DNA of 64,000 bases from Herbaspirillum sp. ST 5-3. Lineage in GTDB: Bacteria; Pseudomonadota; Gammaproteobacteria; Burkholderiales; Burkholderiaceae_D. The stretch is taken from NCBI RefSeq assembly GCF_004804275.1, contig NZ_STGI01000010.1, positions 124,001-188,000 of the forward strand, read 5' to 3'. The notes below the pieces were generated by a model. That model searched no databases. It saw only the letters and a list, made by a program, of their open reading frames with translations, and was not told the origin of the DNA. This document shows positions 44,642-53,274 of the stretch, in pieces (positions within the stretch are counted from its first letter, which is position 1; each line of letters starts with the position of its first letter). A program made the position numbers and the translations under genes.

Positions 44642-46555
44642 GAACTGACCGTTAAGACATTCGATAGCGAGCTGGTGATCGACGAAGTCAACCGCCTCGA
44701 GCTTGACCAGATATTGCATGACCACGGATATTTCCTAAATAAGCGATGCGGCGGCGAGGGGACGTGCGGCGGCTGCAAGGTCGTTCTTGAGGAAGGAGAG
44801 GTGACGGTTGCAGGCAAGCCGATATCCACCTCGGCCTCTCATCCACGTAACGTGCTTGCCTGCTGCACGAAGCTGGTTGGACCTCGCTCAGTCGTTCGCA
44901 TACCGTCACGTTCTTTGATCGAGGTTGGCGGCGCGATCGAGCACGAGTTTTATCTGCCGGCGAACCTGGTAGTGAATCCGCCGATCAGAAAGATTTGTGT
45001 TGCCATACGGGCAGCATCGCTGACTGATCATCGTTCCGACCAGGAACGAATGGTTGATGAAATTCAGCGATTGAGCGGCTTGCATTCCATCGTGGTTCCC
45101 TTGAGCATGACGAAACGCCTGTGTCGCTTGCTTGGTGCTGGCGCTCAGATGTTAAACGTTACCCTGGCGGCGTTCGGGGAACATTGGAAGGTATTTGACC
45201 TTGAAGGCGGCGACAGCCAGGGGTGTTCCTACGGAATGGCAATTGATATCGGCACGACGACAGTGGTTGGTTTGCTGATCAATTTGGAAACAGGGGCCAT
45301 ACTGCAGAATGCAGCACGTTACAACCAACAGGTAGAAATGGCCGACGATGTGGCTTCACGTATCTCGGCAGCCAAGTCCGTGCAAAATGTCGAGCGTCTG
45401 CAACGCCTTGTCGTGCTTGATACGATCAATCCTATTATCGACAGCGTGTGCCATGCCGAAGGTATCACCCGGGATGAGATCAAGTCTTTTGTCATCGCCG
45501 GTAATACGGTCATGGCTCACCTGTTACTCGGCCTTGATGTATCAAACATTGGAAAGCTGCCCTTCAATCCATGTGTCCGTCACGCAGAGATGGTGACCGC
45601 ACGTCAGTTGCACATGCACGGACATCCCGACGCTCATGTTGAGGTAATCCCGGCGATAAGTGGGTATATCGGTGGTGATATTACCGCAGACATCTGCGTT
45701 GCCGATTTGGAGTCGCACCCGGACGGGACCTTGCTTGTCGATATCGGGACCAATGCCGAAATGGTGCTCAAGGATCGAAATGGTCTTATTTGCTGCGCCA
45801 CACCAGCCGGGCCTGCTTTCGAGGGTGCGGGACTCTTGCATGGCTGTCGTGCGTCAAAAGGGGCAATTGCGCACGTCGAAATCGGTCCGGATCTTGAGTT
45901 TACAATTGAGTGCATCGAGGCCGCGCCACCCAAAGGCGTCTGCGGCTCCGCAATCATCGATTTTATCGCGGAAGGCTTCAAGCGGGGGCTAATCAACCGG
46001 GCTGGTCGCTTCGATGTTGCCCGCCTCAAGGAATGCGATAGACATGTGAAACTCGATATCGCTGGTCAATCAGTGCACGCCTGTGCGCTCACCAGGCGCA
46101 CGACGAGCAGCGAAGATTCGCAGATTCTAGTCACCGAGGCAGATATTGCACAGATCTTGCAGGCGAAGGCAGCAATTTTCTCCGGCATCAAGACATTACT
46201 CGAACAGGAGGGCCGGTCTTTCGGTAATGTCCGTAGCATCCTTCTTGCCGGAGGGTTTGCACGGCATATAAATCTTGAGAACGCAATGTGCATAGGAATG
46301 CTGCCCAGGCTGCCGACGGAGCGCTTTGTGGTGATGGGAAATAGTGCACTAGCCGGCGCATATCTATCTTTAGTGGACTATGGGCGGGCGAAAGTAATGC
46401 ATGAGATACATCTGCGTCCTCGCATCGTTGAACTAAATCTCGTTGATTCATTTGAGGGTAATTTCATCGAGGCGTTGTACTTGCCTGAGGTGATTGAAGA
46501 TGCGCCCGACGAGCAGGCGCACAGTTATATGGAGGCAGACGAGAATGTACATTGA
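44639..46555 (+). CDS. Corrinoid activation protein (RACo/RamA-like, DUF4445)
   Basis: A 638-residue ATP-dependent reductive activator that returns inactive Co(II) corrinoid to Co(I). The N-terminal plant-type [2Fe-2S] domain has Cys37, Cys43, Cys46 (RCGGEGTCGGC) and Cys75 or 76. A linker leads to an ASKHA-type ATPase core starting near YGMAIDIGTTTVVGLLINLE (about residue 200), with LLVDIGTNAEMVL and ILLAGGFARHINLE typical of DUF4445. It lies 43 bp after the corrinoid protein and overlaps the next gene by 11 bp. Confidence 0.9.
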   Translation: MELTVKTFDSELVIDEVNRLELDQILHDHGYFLNKRCGGEGTCGGCKVVLEEGEVTVAGKPISTSASHPRNVLACCTKLVGPRSVVRIPSRSLIEVGGAIEHEFYLPANLVVNPPIRKICVAIRAASLTDHRSDQERMVDEIQRLSGLHSIVVPLSMTKRLCRLLGAGAQMLNVTLAAFGEHWKVFDLEGGDSQGCSYGMAIDIGTTTVVGLLINLETGAILQNAARYNQQVEMADDVASRISAAKSVQNVERLQRLVVLDTINPIIDSVCHAEGITRDEIKSFVIAGNTVMAHLLLGLDVSNIGKLPFNPCVRHAEMVTARQLHMHGHPDAHVEVIPAISGYIGGDITADICVADLESHPDGTLLVDIGTNAEMVLKDRNGLICCATPAGPAFEGAGLLHGCRASKGAIAHVEIGPDLEFTIECIEAAPPKGVCGSAIIDFIAEGFKRGLINRAGRFDVARLKECDRHVKLDIAGQSVHACALTRRTTSSEDSQILVTEADIAQILQAKAAIFSGIKTLLEQEGRSFGNVRSILLAGGFARHINLENAMCIGMLPRLPTERFVVMGNSALAGAYLSLVDYGRAKVMHEIHLRPRIVELNLVDSFEGNFIEALYLPEVIEDAPDEQAHSYMEADENVH

Positions 46556-47258
46556 TTTCGATCGAGACGACATCTTGACACAGGCTCATGATCGCGTGGC
46601 GCATCGCCGCGACGTCGAGCGTGTCCGCAAGGGAGCGGATGCCGCGTATGAGCAACTGTCAGAATGCCTCGCATTGGCATTGCGCTGTGTGCGAACGCTA
46701 TCGAAGCCGGCCGCTGCTGTCATCGAAGTCAATGCTGCTGAAATTTTGCGTGACCTGATGCACGGCGATGAACCACTGCTGCTGACACCCCATGTAGAGC
46801 CATCGACTGCAGGAGATGTTAAAGCATACCTGTATCTCGTGACATGTGGGCTCGACTCACGCGAGGCTATGCGATGGCTCGAAAATGACTACGCCGCGTA
46901 TCATTTTCAGAATGAGATTGCACGCGAGCTGGTCTTTGCCGTGGCGCGCCATACGCATCGCAACGTCTGCGCCAATCATCCCGGCTATAGATTTGTTCGA
47001 CATGCGATTCGCACCGAAATGCCTACGCCGCACGGAGCTGTGAAAGGCAACGGTGGCGCAGCCCGTCTATGGGACCCGCGCGGGGTCGGGCGTTTGCTAC
47101 AGCGATTCGGGAGTGATGCTCTTGCCGTCTCTACAACGAGTGCCGGCTGTCTGACGCCGCTCCACTCGCTCGTGGGTTTGATGATCGGTACGCCAATCTG
47201 CAATGACGAGCATGCTGCATATCCTGTGCACACCGACGCTGAGCCAGCATGCGCATAG
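46545..47258 (+). CDS. Stand-alone MetH-activation-domain-like protein
   Basis: A 237-residue protein that I assign tentatively to the family of B12-dependent methionine synthase activation domains. Two segments fit: YLVTCGLDSREAMRWLEND (helical region), then HPGYRFVR and a C-terminal SAGCLTPLHSLVGLMIGT that resembles the SAM-binding end of the MetH activation domain. GGAGG precedes ATG 46545, which overlaps the activator gene. Such proteins occur in corrinoid demethylase clusters and may help SAM-dependent or structural reactivation of the corrinoid protein. Confidence 0.6.
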   Translation: MYIDFDRDDILTQAHDRVAHRRDVERVRKGADAAYEQLSECLALALRCVRTLSKPAAAVIEVNAAEILRDLMHGDEPLLLTPHVEPSTAGDVKAYLYLVTCGLDSREAMRWLENDYAAYHFQNEIARELVFAVARHTHRNVCANHPGYRFVRHAIRTEMPTPHGAVKGNGGAARLWDPRGVGRLLQRFGSDALAVSTTSAGCLTPLHSLVGLMIGTPICNDEHAAYPVHTDAEPACA

Positions 47259-47488
47259 CTCGCTGAGCGACAAGGGACGGCGAAGCGGAGCGATTCGCCA
47301 GCAAGATAATCGACACCACCCAAAGGCAAATCAAAAACGCAACCGTATGCAAGAGCGACATATCGATCTTTCCCATCGCTTACGCCAGCGGGCATGACGA
47401 GTGAGGCGAAAATTTAAACACACCATCTGACGAGCTGGGCTACCTTTTGCAGTCCGGTATCGAGAGAAATTGCCAGGAGAATTTCAAG

Positions 47489-48280
47489 ATGCATCAGTTC
47501 CATCCAATTGACACACGTCTGCCTGCTATGCTGCGTAGCGGAAAACGCTTGCGTGGTGTTTTCAACGGCCTTCCGTCACCCGCCATCGTCGAGATGTGTG
47601 CCTATGCCGGTTTCGACTTTATTGTCATCGACAACGAGCATGGAAGCTCTGATCTCCAAATCACCGAGCACATGCTGCGTGCAGCAAGAGCAAGCGGGAT
47701 CCCACCGCTTGTGCGGTGCTTCGAGCAGGATATTGCGCGCATTCTCGACATGGGCGCCAGCGGTGTGCAAATACCAATGGTTGATACCGCAAAACAGGCT
47801 GCTAGCATTGTGCAGAAAATTCGTTATCCGCAACGGAGCGGCGTTAGCGGCCTACGCGGCAGCGCCTTTAGTACGCGTGCAGCCGGCTATGGCGCTTTTG
47901 GTGGCCCTGCGCACACAAAATTGAGCAACGAGCATATCGCGCTTGTCGTAATGATCGAAACCCCCGAAGGCGTCGCCAATGCCTCAGAGATTGCCGCCGT
48001 AGACGGTGTCGACGCTGTTTTTGTGGGCCCGAATGATCTGGCCCATAACATGGGGCACGAAAATCGCTGGAGCGAGCCCGAGGTGCAGCAGGCGATCGAA
48101 CATGCGCTGCGTGCCGTGGCTGCGGCCGGAAAATGCCCAGGCGTGCTGGCGCTCGGCGAAGAAGAAGAGAATAAGTACGCAGTCTGGGGAGGGAGATATT
48201 TTGCTAGCACCACGACAGGACTAATGACGCATGCGTTTCGCCAAGCGGCCCAAAGTGGTGCCCGTGGTGCCGGTTATTGA
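47489..48280 (+). CDS. HpcH/HpaI-family aldolase
   Basis: A 263-residue class II (metal-dependent) aldolase that cleaves 4-hydroxy-2-oxo acids to pyruvate or a related 2-oxo acid and an aldehyde. Family marks are GFDFIVIDNEHGSSD near residues 41-55, VMIETPEGVANASEIA (metal-binding Glu) and VFVGPNDLAHNMG. RBS AGGAGA precedes ATG 47489. It follows the activator genes after 230 bp and precedes folD. Its true substrate is unknown; the location suggests it processes what remains after demethylation. Confidence 0.82.
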   Translation: MHQFHPIDTRLPAMLRSGKRLRGVFNGLPSPAIVEMCAYAGFDFIVIDNEHGSSDLQITEHMLRAARASGIPPLVRCFEQDIARILDMGASGVQIPMVDTAKQAASIVQKIRYPQRSGVSGLRGSAFSTRAAGYGAFGGPAHTKLSNEHIALVVMIETPEGVANASEIAAVDGVDAVFVGPNDLAHNMGHENRWSEPEVQQAIEHALRAVAAAGKCPGVLALGEEEENKYAVWGGRYFASTTTGLMTHAFRQAAQSGARGAGY

Positions 48281-48385
48281 CGCAAATGTTCGCGGCGTAA
48301 ACGCACGATGGACGCGCCCACCCAAAGCAACACGGATTGATTTGAACCGGTGGACAAAACAATTGGCACGGAGAAGATACTGAAT

Positions 48386-49264
48386 ATGAGTAGAGCATTT
48401 ATCATCGACGGTAAGGCGTTTGCCGAAAACTTGACCCGAGAGATGGCCGAGGAGGTCACGTCAGTCCGCGAAGCACATGGGTTAGTTCCTGGACTGGCAG
48501 TGGTGCTTGTCGGCGATGATCCAGCAAGCCAGGTCTACGTACGAAATAAAGCGCGACAAACGGAAGCGATTGGAATGCGCTCATTTGAGTATCGCCTCCC
48601 TTCCGACACCTCGCAGAATGACTTGCTTGCGCTGATTGGCCAGCTCAATGCCAATCCGGAGGTTCACGGAATACTCGTGCAATTGCCACTGCCACGTCAT
48701 CTTGACAGCGCGTTGGTGATTGATTCGATCGATCCGGCGAAGGACGTGGATGGATTCCATGTCACTAACGTCGGACGACTCAACGCCGGTCTGCAATCAC
48801 TCATTCCCTGCACCCCCAAGGGTTGTTTGATGCTTCTGAAGAATCATCTCGGGGACTTGTCGGGAAAACATGCGGTGATTATCGGACGGTCCAACATCGT
48901 CGGAAAGCCGATGGCAGCGCTACTGCTAGCCGAGCATTGCACCGTGACCGTCGTTCATTCGCGCACCCGGGATGTTGCAAGTGAGTGTCGTCGTGCAGAT
49001 ATTCTCGTCGCTGCGGTTGGCCAACCTGAATTTGTACGGGGCGATTGGATTAAGCCAGGCGCGACGGTAATCGATGTGGGTATCAATCGTGTGACCGCAC
49101 CCAATGGTAGTACGCGCCTTGTAGGCGATGTCAATTTACTGGAAACGCAGGAAATTGCTGGAGCAATTACCCCGGTGCCCGGCGGCGTCGGGCCCATGAC
49201 TATCGCATGCCTGCTACAAAATACGCTCGAAGCTGCGCGATGTCAGATTGGTGTTAGCAGATAG
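48386..49264 (+). CDS. folD: Methylenetetrahydrofolate dehydrogenase/cyclohydrolase
   Basis: A 292-residue bifunctional enzyme that interconverts methylene-, methenyl- and 10-formyl-THF with NADP. Motifs: [17 protein letters not shown] (with catalytic Tyr/Lys region), [25 protein letters not shown] and [13 protein letters not shown]. This FolD lies inside a corrinoid cluster and could be a second, pathway-specific copy; a housekeeping copy elsewhere is assumed. It supplies the oxidative branch from methylene-THF toward formate. folD also accompanies the chloromethane gene cluster cmu in methylotrophs. Confidence 0.94.
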   Translation: MSRAFIIDGKAFAENLTREMAEEVTSVREAHGLVPGLAVVLVGDDPASQVYVRNKARQTEAIGMRSFEYRLPSDTSQNDLLALIGQLNANPEVHGILVQLPLPRHLDSALVIDSIDPAKDVDGFHVTNVGRLNAGLQSLIPCTPKGCLMLLKNHLGDLSGKHAVIIGRSNIVGKPMAALLLAEHCTVTVVHSRTRDVASECRRADILVAAVGQPEFVRGDWIKPGATVIDVGINRVTAPNGSTRLVGDVNLLETQEIAGAITPVPGGVGPMTIACLLQNTLEAARCQIGVSR

Positions 49265-49358
49265 GTTCTTGAACGACTTGGCAGCGTTGCCGAGCGCGGC
49301 GCGCAGCCAGGACGCTCTTTGGTACATTGAAGCGAGGTACAACACAGCCACGCGCGAC

Positions 49359-50381
49359 TTATTCGGGTGGCTTCCTTGCCGATTCGCGAACCACCAGGCG
49401 CACGGGCAAGACAATAGTTTCACTCCGCGGACCGGTATCTTCATCAGCCAGCGAGCGGTGCACTAATTTAATAGTAGCTTCGATCATCAGATTTAACGGC
49501 TGTTCGACTGTTGTCAAAAGATAGGATTGCCAGCTTGCCTGGGGTACATTATCAAATCCGACGACGGAGACATCCTCCGGAACACGTAACTTAAGTTCGT
49601 GACGTAGTGTGTCCATTACCGCGAACGCCATATGATCGCTTGCGACAAAAACTGCATCCGGACGATCGTCTGAAGAACTGAACAGTTCCCGAGTCGCCTG
49701 GCGAGCGGTCTCGAAATCATAGTTCCCAATGGCGCGAGCATAGACACGCATTCCATGCTCGGCGAGTCCCTCGCGGAATCCGCGTTCACGTTCCATACTG
49801 GTCGAAGACTCTTCGTAACCGGTAATGTAGGCAATGCGGCGATTGCCTGCAGCAGCCATGAAACGGGCCACTTCTTGGCCACCGCTAATATTGTCGGACC
49901 GGACCGAGCTTACTGCGCCGGTGTCGTCTTTCGACATCACGCGATTAAACAGGACTACCGGGATGTTGGCGTCAGCGCAATGCTGTGCCAAACCCGATGA
50001 TAACGTCGTCGACGCCAGCACGATACCGTCGACGTTATATTGCAATAGTTCGCCAATAAGGCTGTCCGAATTGTTGTTTTCAGTAATGAACAGCAGCACG
50101 TGGAAGCCGTCGGCTTGCAGGCATTTAGCCAGTCTCTCCAGCGCAAGCGGGTAAAACAGATTGTCAAGGTCCGAGAGGACCAGTCCAATTATGTTCGAAC
50201 GACCAGTGATGAGACTGCGCGCATGGGCATTCGGGCGATAGCCAAGTTTGCGGGCCGCCTCAAGGACTTTTTCCCGCGTTGCTTTCGACACGCTGGCGCC
50301 CGGTGTAAATGTGCGACTGACAGCTGATTGCGAGACGTCCGCAAGGCGGGCCACATCAAAGGAAGTTACAGGTGTCTTCAT
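49359..50381 (-). CDS. LacI-family regulator of the methyl-transfer units
   Basis: A 340-residue LacI/GalR repressor. The HTH (SFDVARLADVSQSAVSRTF, about residues 6-24) and hinge helix (ARSLITGRSNIIGLVL) are followed by a PBP-like ligand domain (GIVLASTTLSSGLA, DAVFVASDHMAFAV, VPEDVSVVGFDNVP). It lies between the two units and is antisense to them. The four palindromes with central CpG at 42663, 42785, 50917 and 51038 are its likely binding sites. The inducer is unknown. Confidence 0.88.
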   Translation of the reverse strand: MKTPVTSFDVARLADVSQSAVSRTFTPGASVSKATREKVLEAARKLGYRPNAHARSLITGRSNIIGLVLSDLDNLFYPLALERLAKCLQADGFHVLLFITENNNSDSLIGELLQYNVDGIVLASTTLSSGLAQHCADANIPVVLFNRVMSKDDTGAVSSVRSDNISGGQEVARFMAAAGNRRIAYITGYEESSTSMERERGFREGLAEHGMRVYARAIGNYDFETARQATRELFSSSDDRPDAVFVASDHMAFAVMDTLRHELKLRVPEDVSVVGFDNVPQASWQSYLLTTVEQPLNLMIEATIKLVHRSLADEDTGPRSETIVLPVRLVVRESARKPPE

Positions 50382-50916
50382 CTCTTGTCCATTAAGCGTG
50401 AGCTTCCTCGACACAACTGGCAATCCTTACACCAGCGCTACCGGATTGAAGCACAACCAAACCCCTACCGTCCTCGACTTGATGGAAGTGAGCGACAACA
50501 ACTTCGGAAGCCGCATGCGCGCTATTCAGCAAGTCGGCAAAAATTTGTTGGTTCATTGGAGTGTTCTAATGGCCTTGTTGTGTGCTGAGCGTCGAGAGCT
50601 CTTGTGCGATGACTTTTTATCGAGGAGTGGTCGTTTTTTCACTCGCCAGCAAGAGAGCAGTGTACCTGATATGCGTGGAATGCATGAAGCAGTGAGCTCG
50701 TCTATTGCACGTACCAGCATGTCTAGCTAACGCGTCGATATACCGCGATAGGCCAGGTCGCGCCACCTTCCAATTAGAGTGAACTCTGTGAATTAAGCCC
50801 TCATGGAGGCTTCCCTAGTGCCGCAGTAATCGACCCATCAGGCACGCCAATTGATTGGCTATGTAGGATATCTGCGAACCCATAGAAATATAACAGATCG
50901 GGAAAAAGCATGCCAG

Positions 50917-50932
50917 TGGCATGCGTATGCAA
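50917..50932. promoter_or_regulatory. LacI-type operator O3 (upstream copy, unit B)
   Basis: TGGCATGC|GTATGCAA, which read on the other strand is TTGCATAC|GCATGCCA and matches O2 and O4. Its centre lies 121 bp upstream of O4. It overlaps an additional 17-bp palindrome at 50908-50924 (gcatgcca-g-tggcatgc). Confidence 0.72.
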
Positions 50933-51010
50933 TAAACACAATTTATTTTATCCGTTCCAATAAATAGGAAAATGCAGGAGAAAAAACCGAGAAAAATTGC
51001 CAAAAACCGG

Positions 51011-51039
51011 TTGACACAGGATTTCAATCGAGACACAAT
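51011..51039 (+). promoter_or_regulatory. Predicted promoter of unit B
   Basis: TTGACA (51011-51016), 17-bp spacer, CACAAT (51034-51039), with operator O4 over the -10. It mirrors the unit A promoter although the surrounding sequences are not otherwise alike. Confidence 0.68.
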
Positions 51040-51053
51040 GCATACGCATGCAA
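51038..51053. promoter_or_regulatory. LacI-type operator O4 (over the promoter, unit B)
   Basis: ATGCATAC|GCATGCAA with central CpG, sharing TGCATACG with O1 and O2. It covers the -10 to +1 region of the unit B promoter. Confidence 0.78.
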
Positions 51054-51207
51054 TCGAGACGGCCTCTTCGCATGACTCTGGGTGCGGCCGTCAAACCACT
51101 GCGGTAAAGCAAGCCTTTATCTAATGTGAACCAAGCTGTCAGAGCTCTATAGTTTTACTGCCTTGCAGTCCGCACAAGTGATGGTACTGATGCCAGCCCT
51201 GTGCTAA

Positions 51208-51917
51208 CTGGCAAGCTGAATATCTGCGAAAGGAAGAGGACGTGATTGATAGAGATGCGCTGTTCAACGCGATCTGTAAGGGTGATCGCAAGACGGTGAT
51301 TGCGATTGTCCAGGGTGCGGTTGACGCGGACGGGGACGTGGTCTCGCTTCTGAACGAAGTGATGATTCCGGCCATGCGCGAAGTAGGCGAGCGCTTTTCG
51401 CGCAATGACATTTTCGTGCCGGAGATGCTGGTGGCAGCGCGCGCCATGCAGGGTGGAATCGACATCATTGAGCCGATCCTTGCGAATGCGGGCTACGAAC
51501 CGATCGCCAAAGTGTGCATCGGGTCAGTCAAGGGCGACCTGCATGATATCGGGAAGAACCTGGTGGTGATGATGCTTAAAGGGGCTGGTTTCGAAGTCGA
51601 GGACCTGGGTGTTGACGTCGAAGTGGAGCAGTTCGATGACGCGGTACAGCGCGGCGCACGAGTGGTATGCCTGAGTGCATTGCTGACGACGACCAAAGAC
51701 GAAATGCGCACGGTGATCGAACATTTCCGCGCCCGTGAAGACGTGAAGGTTGTGGTGGGCGGGGCGGTGATCACGCAGGACTATGCCGATGAGATTGGTG
51801 CGGCGGGATTCGGGCGGGACGCCACCGACGCCGTACGCGCCGTGAAAGATTGTATTGGCATCGCCGCCTAACGTGGCCTGCCGTCAACAGCACTGATACT
51901 GCGAGGCCATAGCCATG
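51208..51917 (+). repeat. 710-bp direct repeat, copy 2
   Basis: Second copy of 43932-44641. Its right end carries the ATG that starts the activator gene in copy 1; here that ATG opens a frame of only seven residues (51915-51938). This makes copy 1 the probable donor. Confidence 0.95.
51242..51871 (+). CDS. Corrinoid protein, copy 2
   Basis: A 209-residue protein identical to copy 1; the two coding differences are synonymous. GDLHDIGKNLV (axial His101), CLSAL and VVVGGAV are all intact. It is the first gene of unit B, directly upstream of the UroD-family methyltransferase that presumably methylates it. See copy 1 for domain layout. Confidence 0.92.
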   Translation: MIDRDALFNAICKGDRKTVIAIVQGAVDADGDVVSLLNEVMIPAMREVGERFSRNDIFVPEMLVAARAMQGGIDIIEPILANAGYEPIAKVCIGSVKGDLHDIGKNLVVMMLKGAGFEVEDLGVDVEVEQFDDAVQRGARVVCLSALLTTTKDEMRTVIEHFRAREDVKVVVGGAVITQDYADEIGAAGFGRDATDAVRAVKDCIGIAA

Positions 51918-51993
51918 ATTCTGATGAGCGAAGAATGAGCGCCGGGCCCGTAATAACCGTTTAATCCTGATTACCGCACCAAGTGAGTAAAGA

Positions 51994-53181
51994 ATGACAC
52001 CACGAGAAATATTCAAAACGGCAATGAATCACCAGCAGCCGGAACGTATGCTTGTTGATATGGGCAAGCATATCGGCTCAATCCATAAAAGGGCATACCC
52101 CGGGATCCGCGAGTACCTCGGAAATGTTCCGATGAAAAACGAACGTTTGATTCTCGATCGCATGGCACAAACAGTGGTGCCGGATGAGGAGTTATTGCAG
52201 CGCTTCGGCGTTGACTTCCGCTGGGTCGTTCCACACTACGTTCAAGTAAAAGAGCGTGAGGATGTCGACGGTTACATTGACATGTGGGGCGTCCCCTATC
52301 GTGCAACCGCCGACAAGGACCACTTCGCGGTTGACGGCGCGCCGTTGAAGAAGGCCACCCTTAAGGATATCGACAAATTCCAGTGGCCGCAGGTCGATGA
52401 CCCTAAGCAATTTGAAGGGCTTGGCGTGCGAGCAAAGCATTTGTTCGAAAACACCGGCTATGTGATTGGTGCTGATGCGATCAAGGCTGGTCCGTTAATG
52501 ACAGCGCTGCAAATGCGTGGTTACGAGCAGTTTTTCATGGATCTCGTAATTGATACTGACTTTGCTGATGCGTTGCTCGAGCGGATTACCTGGACCTTGA
52601 AGGAAATGTGGACCAGATATATGCGAGACGTCGGCCCATACGTGCAGATTGCCTATGTGACCGATGACCTGGGCACGCAAACGTCAATGCTCATGTCGCC
52701 CCAGTTGTTCCGTGAGCGAATCAAGCCATGGATGACACAGCTGCATAACCACATCAAAAGCCTTGCTGACGTCAAGCTAATGATGCACACAGATGGCGCA
52801 GTCTTGCCTGTCATTGAGGACATCATCGAGATGAACGTGGATATCCTTAACCCGGTGCAAACGTCGACAAAAGGTATGGAAGATACCGCAAATTTGAAAG
52901 AGCGTTTTGGTGATCGCCTTTCATTTCACGGCGCAATCGACGTCCAGCAATTGTTGCCGAATGCGTCTTATGACGAGCTTCGCTGGGAAGTCGCAAAACG
53001 AATTCATGACCTCGGGCGTAATGGCGGCTACATCATCGCGCCTTGCCACAACATTAGCCATGACACGCCGCCGGAAAACGTGGTTGCGCTGTTCGACCTG
53101 GTCAAGGAGTTCGGTCAATATCCACTCAATCTAGACGCCGAAATTGCCAAGAACAATTCGTATTTTGCGCGATTCAAGTAA
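51994..53181 (+). CDS. UroD/MtaA-family methyltransferase (substrate:corrinoid)
   Basis: A 395-residue TIM-barrel protein of the uroporphyrinogen decarboxylase superfamily. It is not HemE: it sits with a corrinoid protein and lacks the HemE N-terminal signature. In MtaA/CmuA relatives a zinc site binds the methyl donor or thiol; here the equivalent strand reads KLMMHTDGAVLPVIEDI (His265, with Asp267 where MtaA has Cys), and Cys351 lies in YIIAPCHNISHDTPPENV. FHGAIDVQQLLP is a typical UroD-family segment. It is the best candidate for the enzyme that takes the methyl group from the unknown growth substrate. Confidence 0.82.
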   Translation: MTPREIFKTAMNHQQPERMLVDMGKHIGSIHKRAYPGIREYLGNVPMKNERLILDRMAQTVVPDEELLQRFGVDFRWVVPHYVQVKEREDVDGYIDMWGVPYRATADKDHFAVDGAPLKKATLKDIDKFQWPQVDDPKQFEGLGVRAKHLFENTGYVIGADAIKAGPLMTALQMRGYEQFFMDLVIDTDFADALLERITWTLKEMWTRYMRDVGPYVQIAYVTDDLGTQTSMLMSPQLFRERIKPWMTQLHNHIKSLADVKLMMHTDGAVLPVIEDIIEMNVDILNPVQTSTKGMEDTANLKERFGDRLSFHGAIDVQQLLPNASYDELRWEVAKRIHDLGRNGGYIIAPCHNISHDTPPENVVALFDLVKEFGQYPLNLDAEIAKNNSYFARFK

Positions 53182-53274
53182 TTAATCAGCGGTGCGCATA
53201 CTTACTGCCTCGTCGGCTTAATTGTACTGCCGCACCAGAAAAAACTACCAAATGCAATTTTGAAGGGGGCTTTT

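Larger units (their letters stand above)
50382..51241. other. Regulatory region of the methyl-transfer unit B
   Basis: About 860 bp with no convincing gene. It holds the lacI promoter side, operators O3 and O4, promoter P2 and a leader stem gacggcc ... ggccgtc (51058-51092). Short open frames in it lack ribosome-binding sites. Confidence 0.65.

Noticed and set aside
47131-47376. 81-codon minus-strand frame with one hydrophobic segment at the end of the MetH-activation-like gene
   Set aside because: Overlaps a better supported gene, lacks a convincing ribosome-binding site, and its hydrophobic stretch can arise from the reverse strand.
50248-50730. 160-codon plus-strand frame across the lacI 5' end
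   Set aside because: Antisense to the LacI DNA-binding domain for its first part and without a domain or RBS.
51994-53181. Annotation as HemE uroporphyrinogen decarboxylase
   Set aside because: The haem enzyme N-terminal signature is missing and the gene lies directly behind a corrinoid protein; superfamily membership alone does not support HemE.
53190-53215. Possible fifth LacI-type operator (tgcgcatac) ahead of the LVIVD gene
   Set aside because: Only one half site resembles the motif and the second arm is missing.
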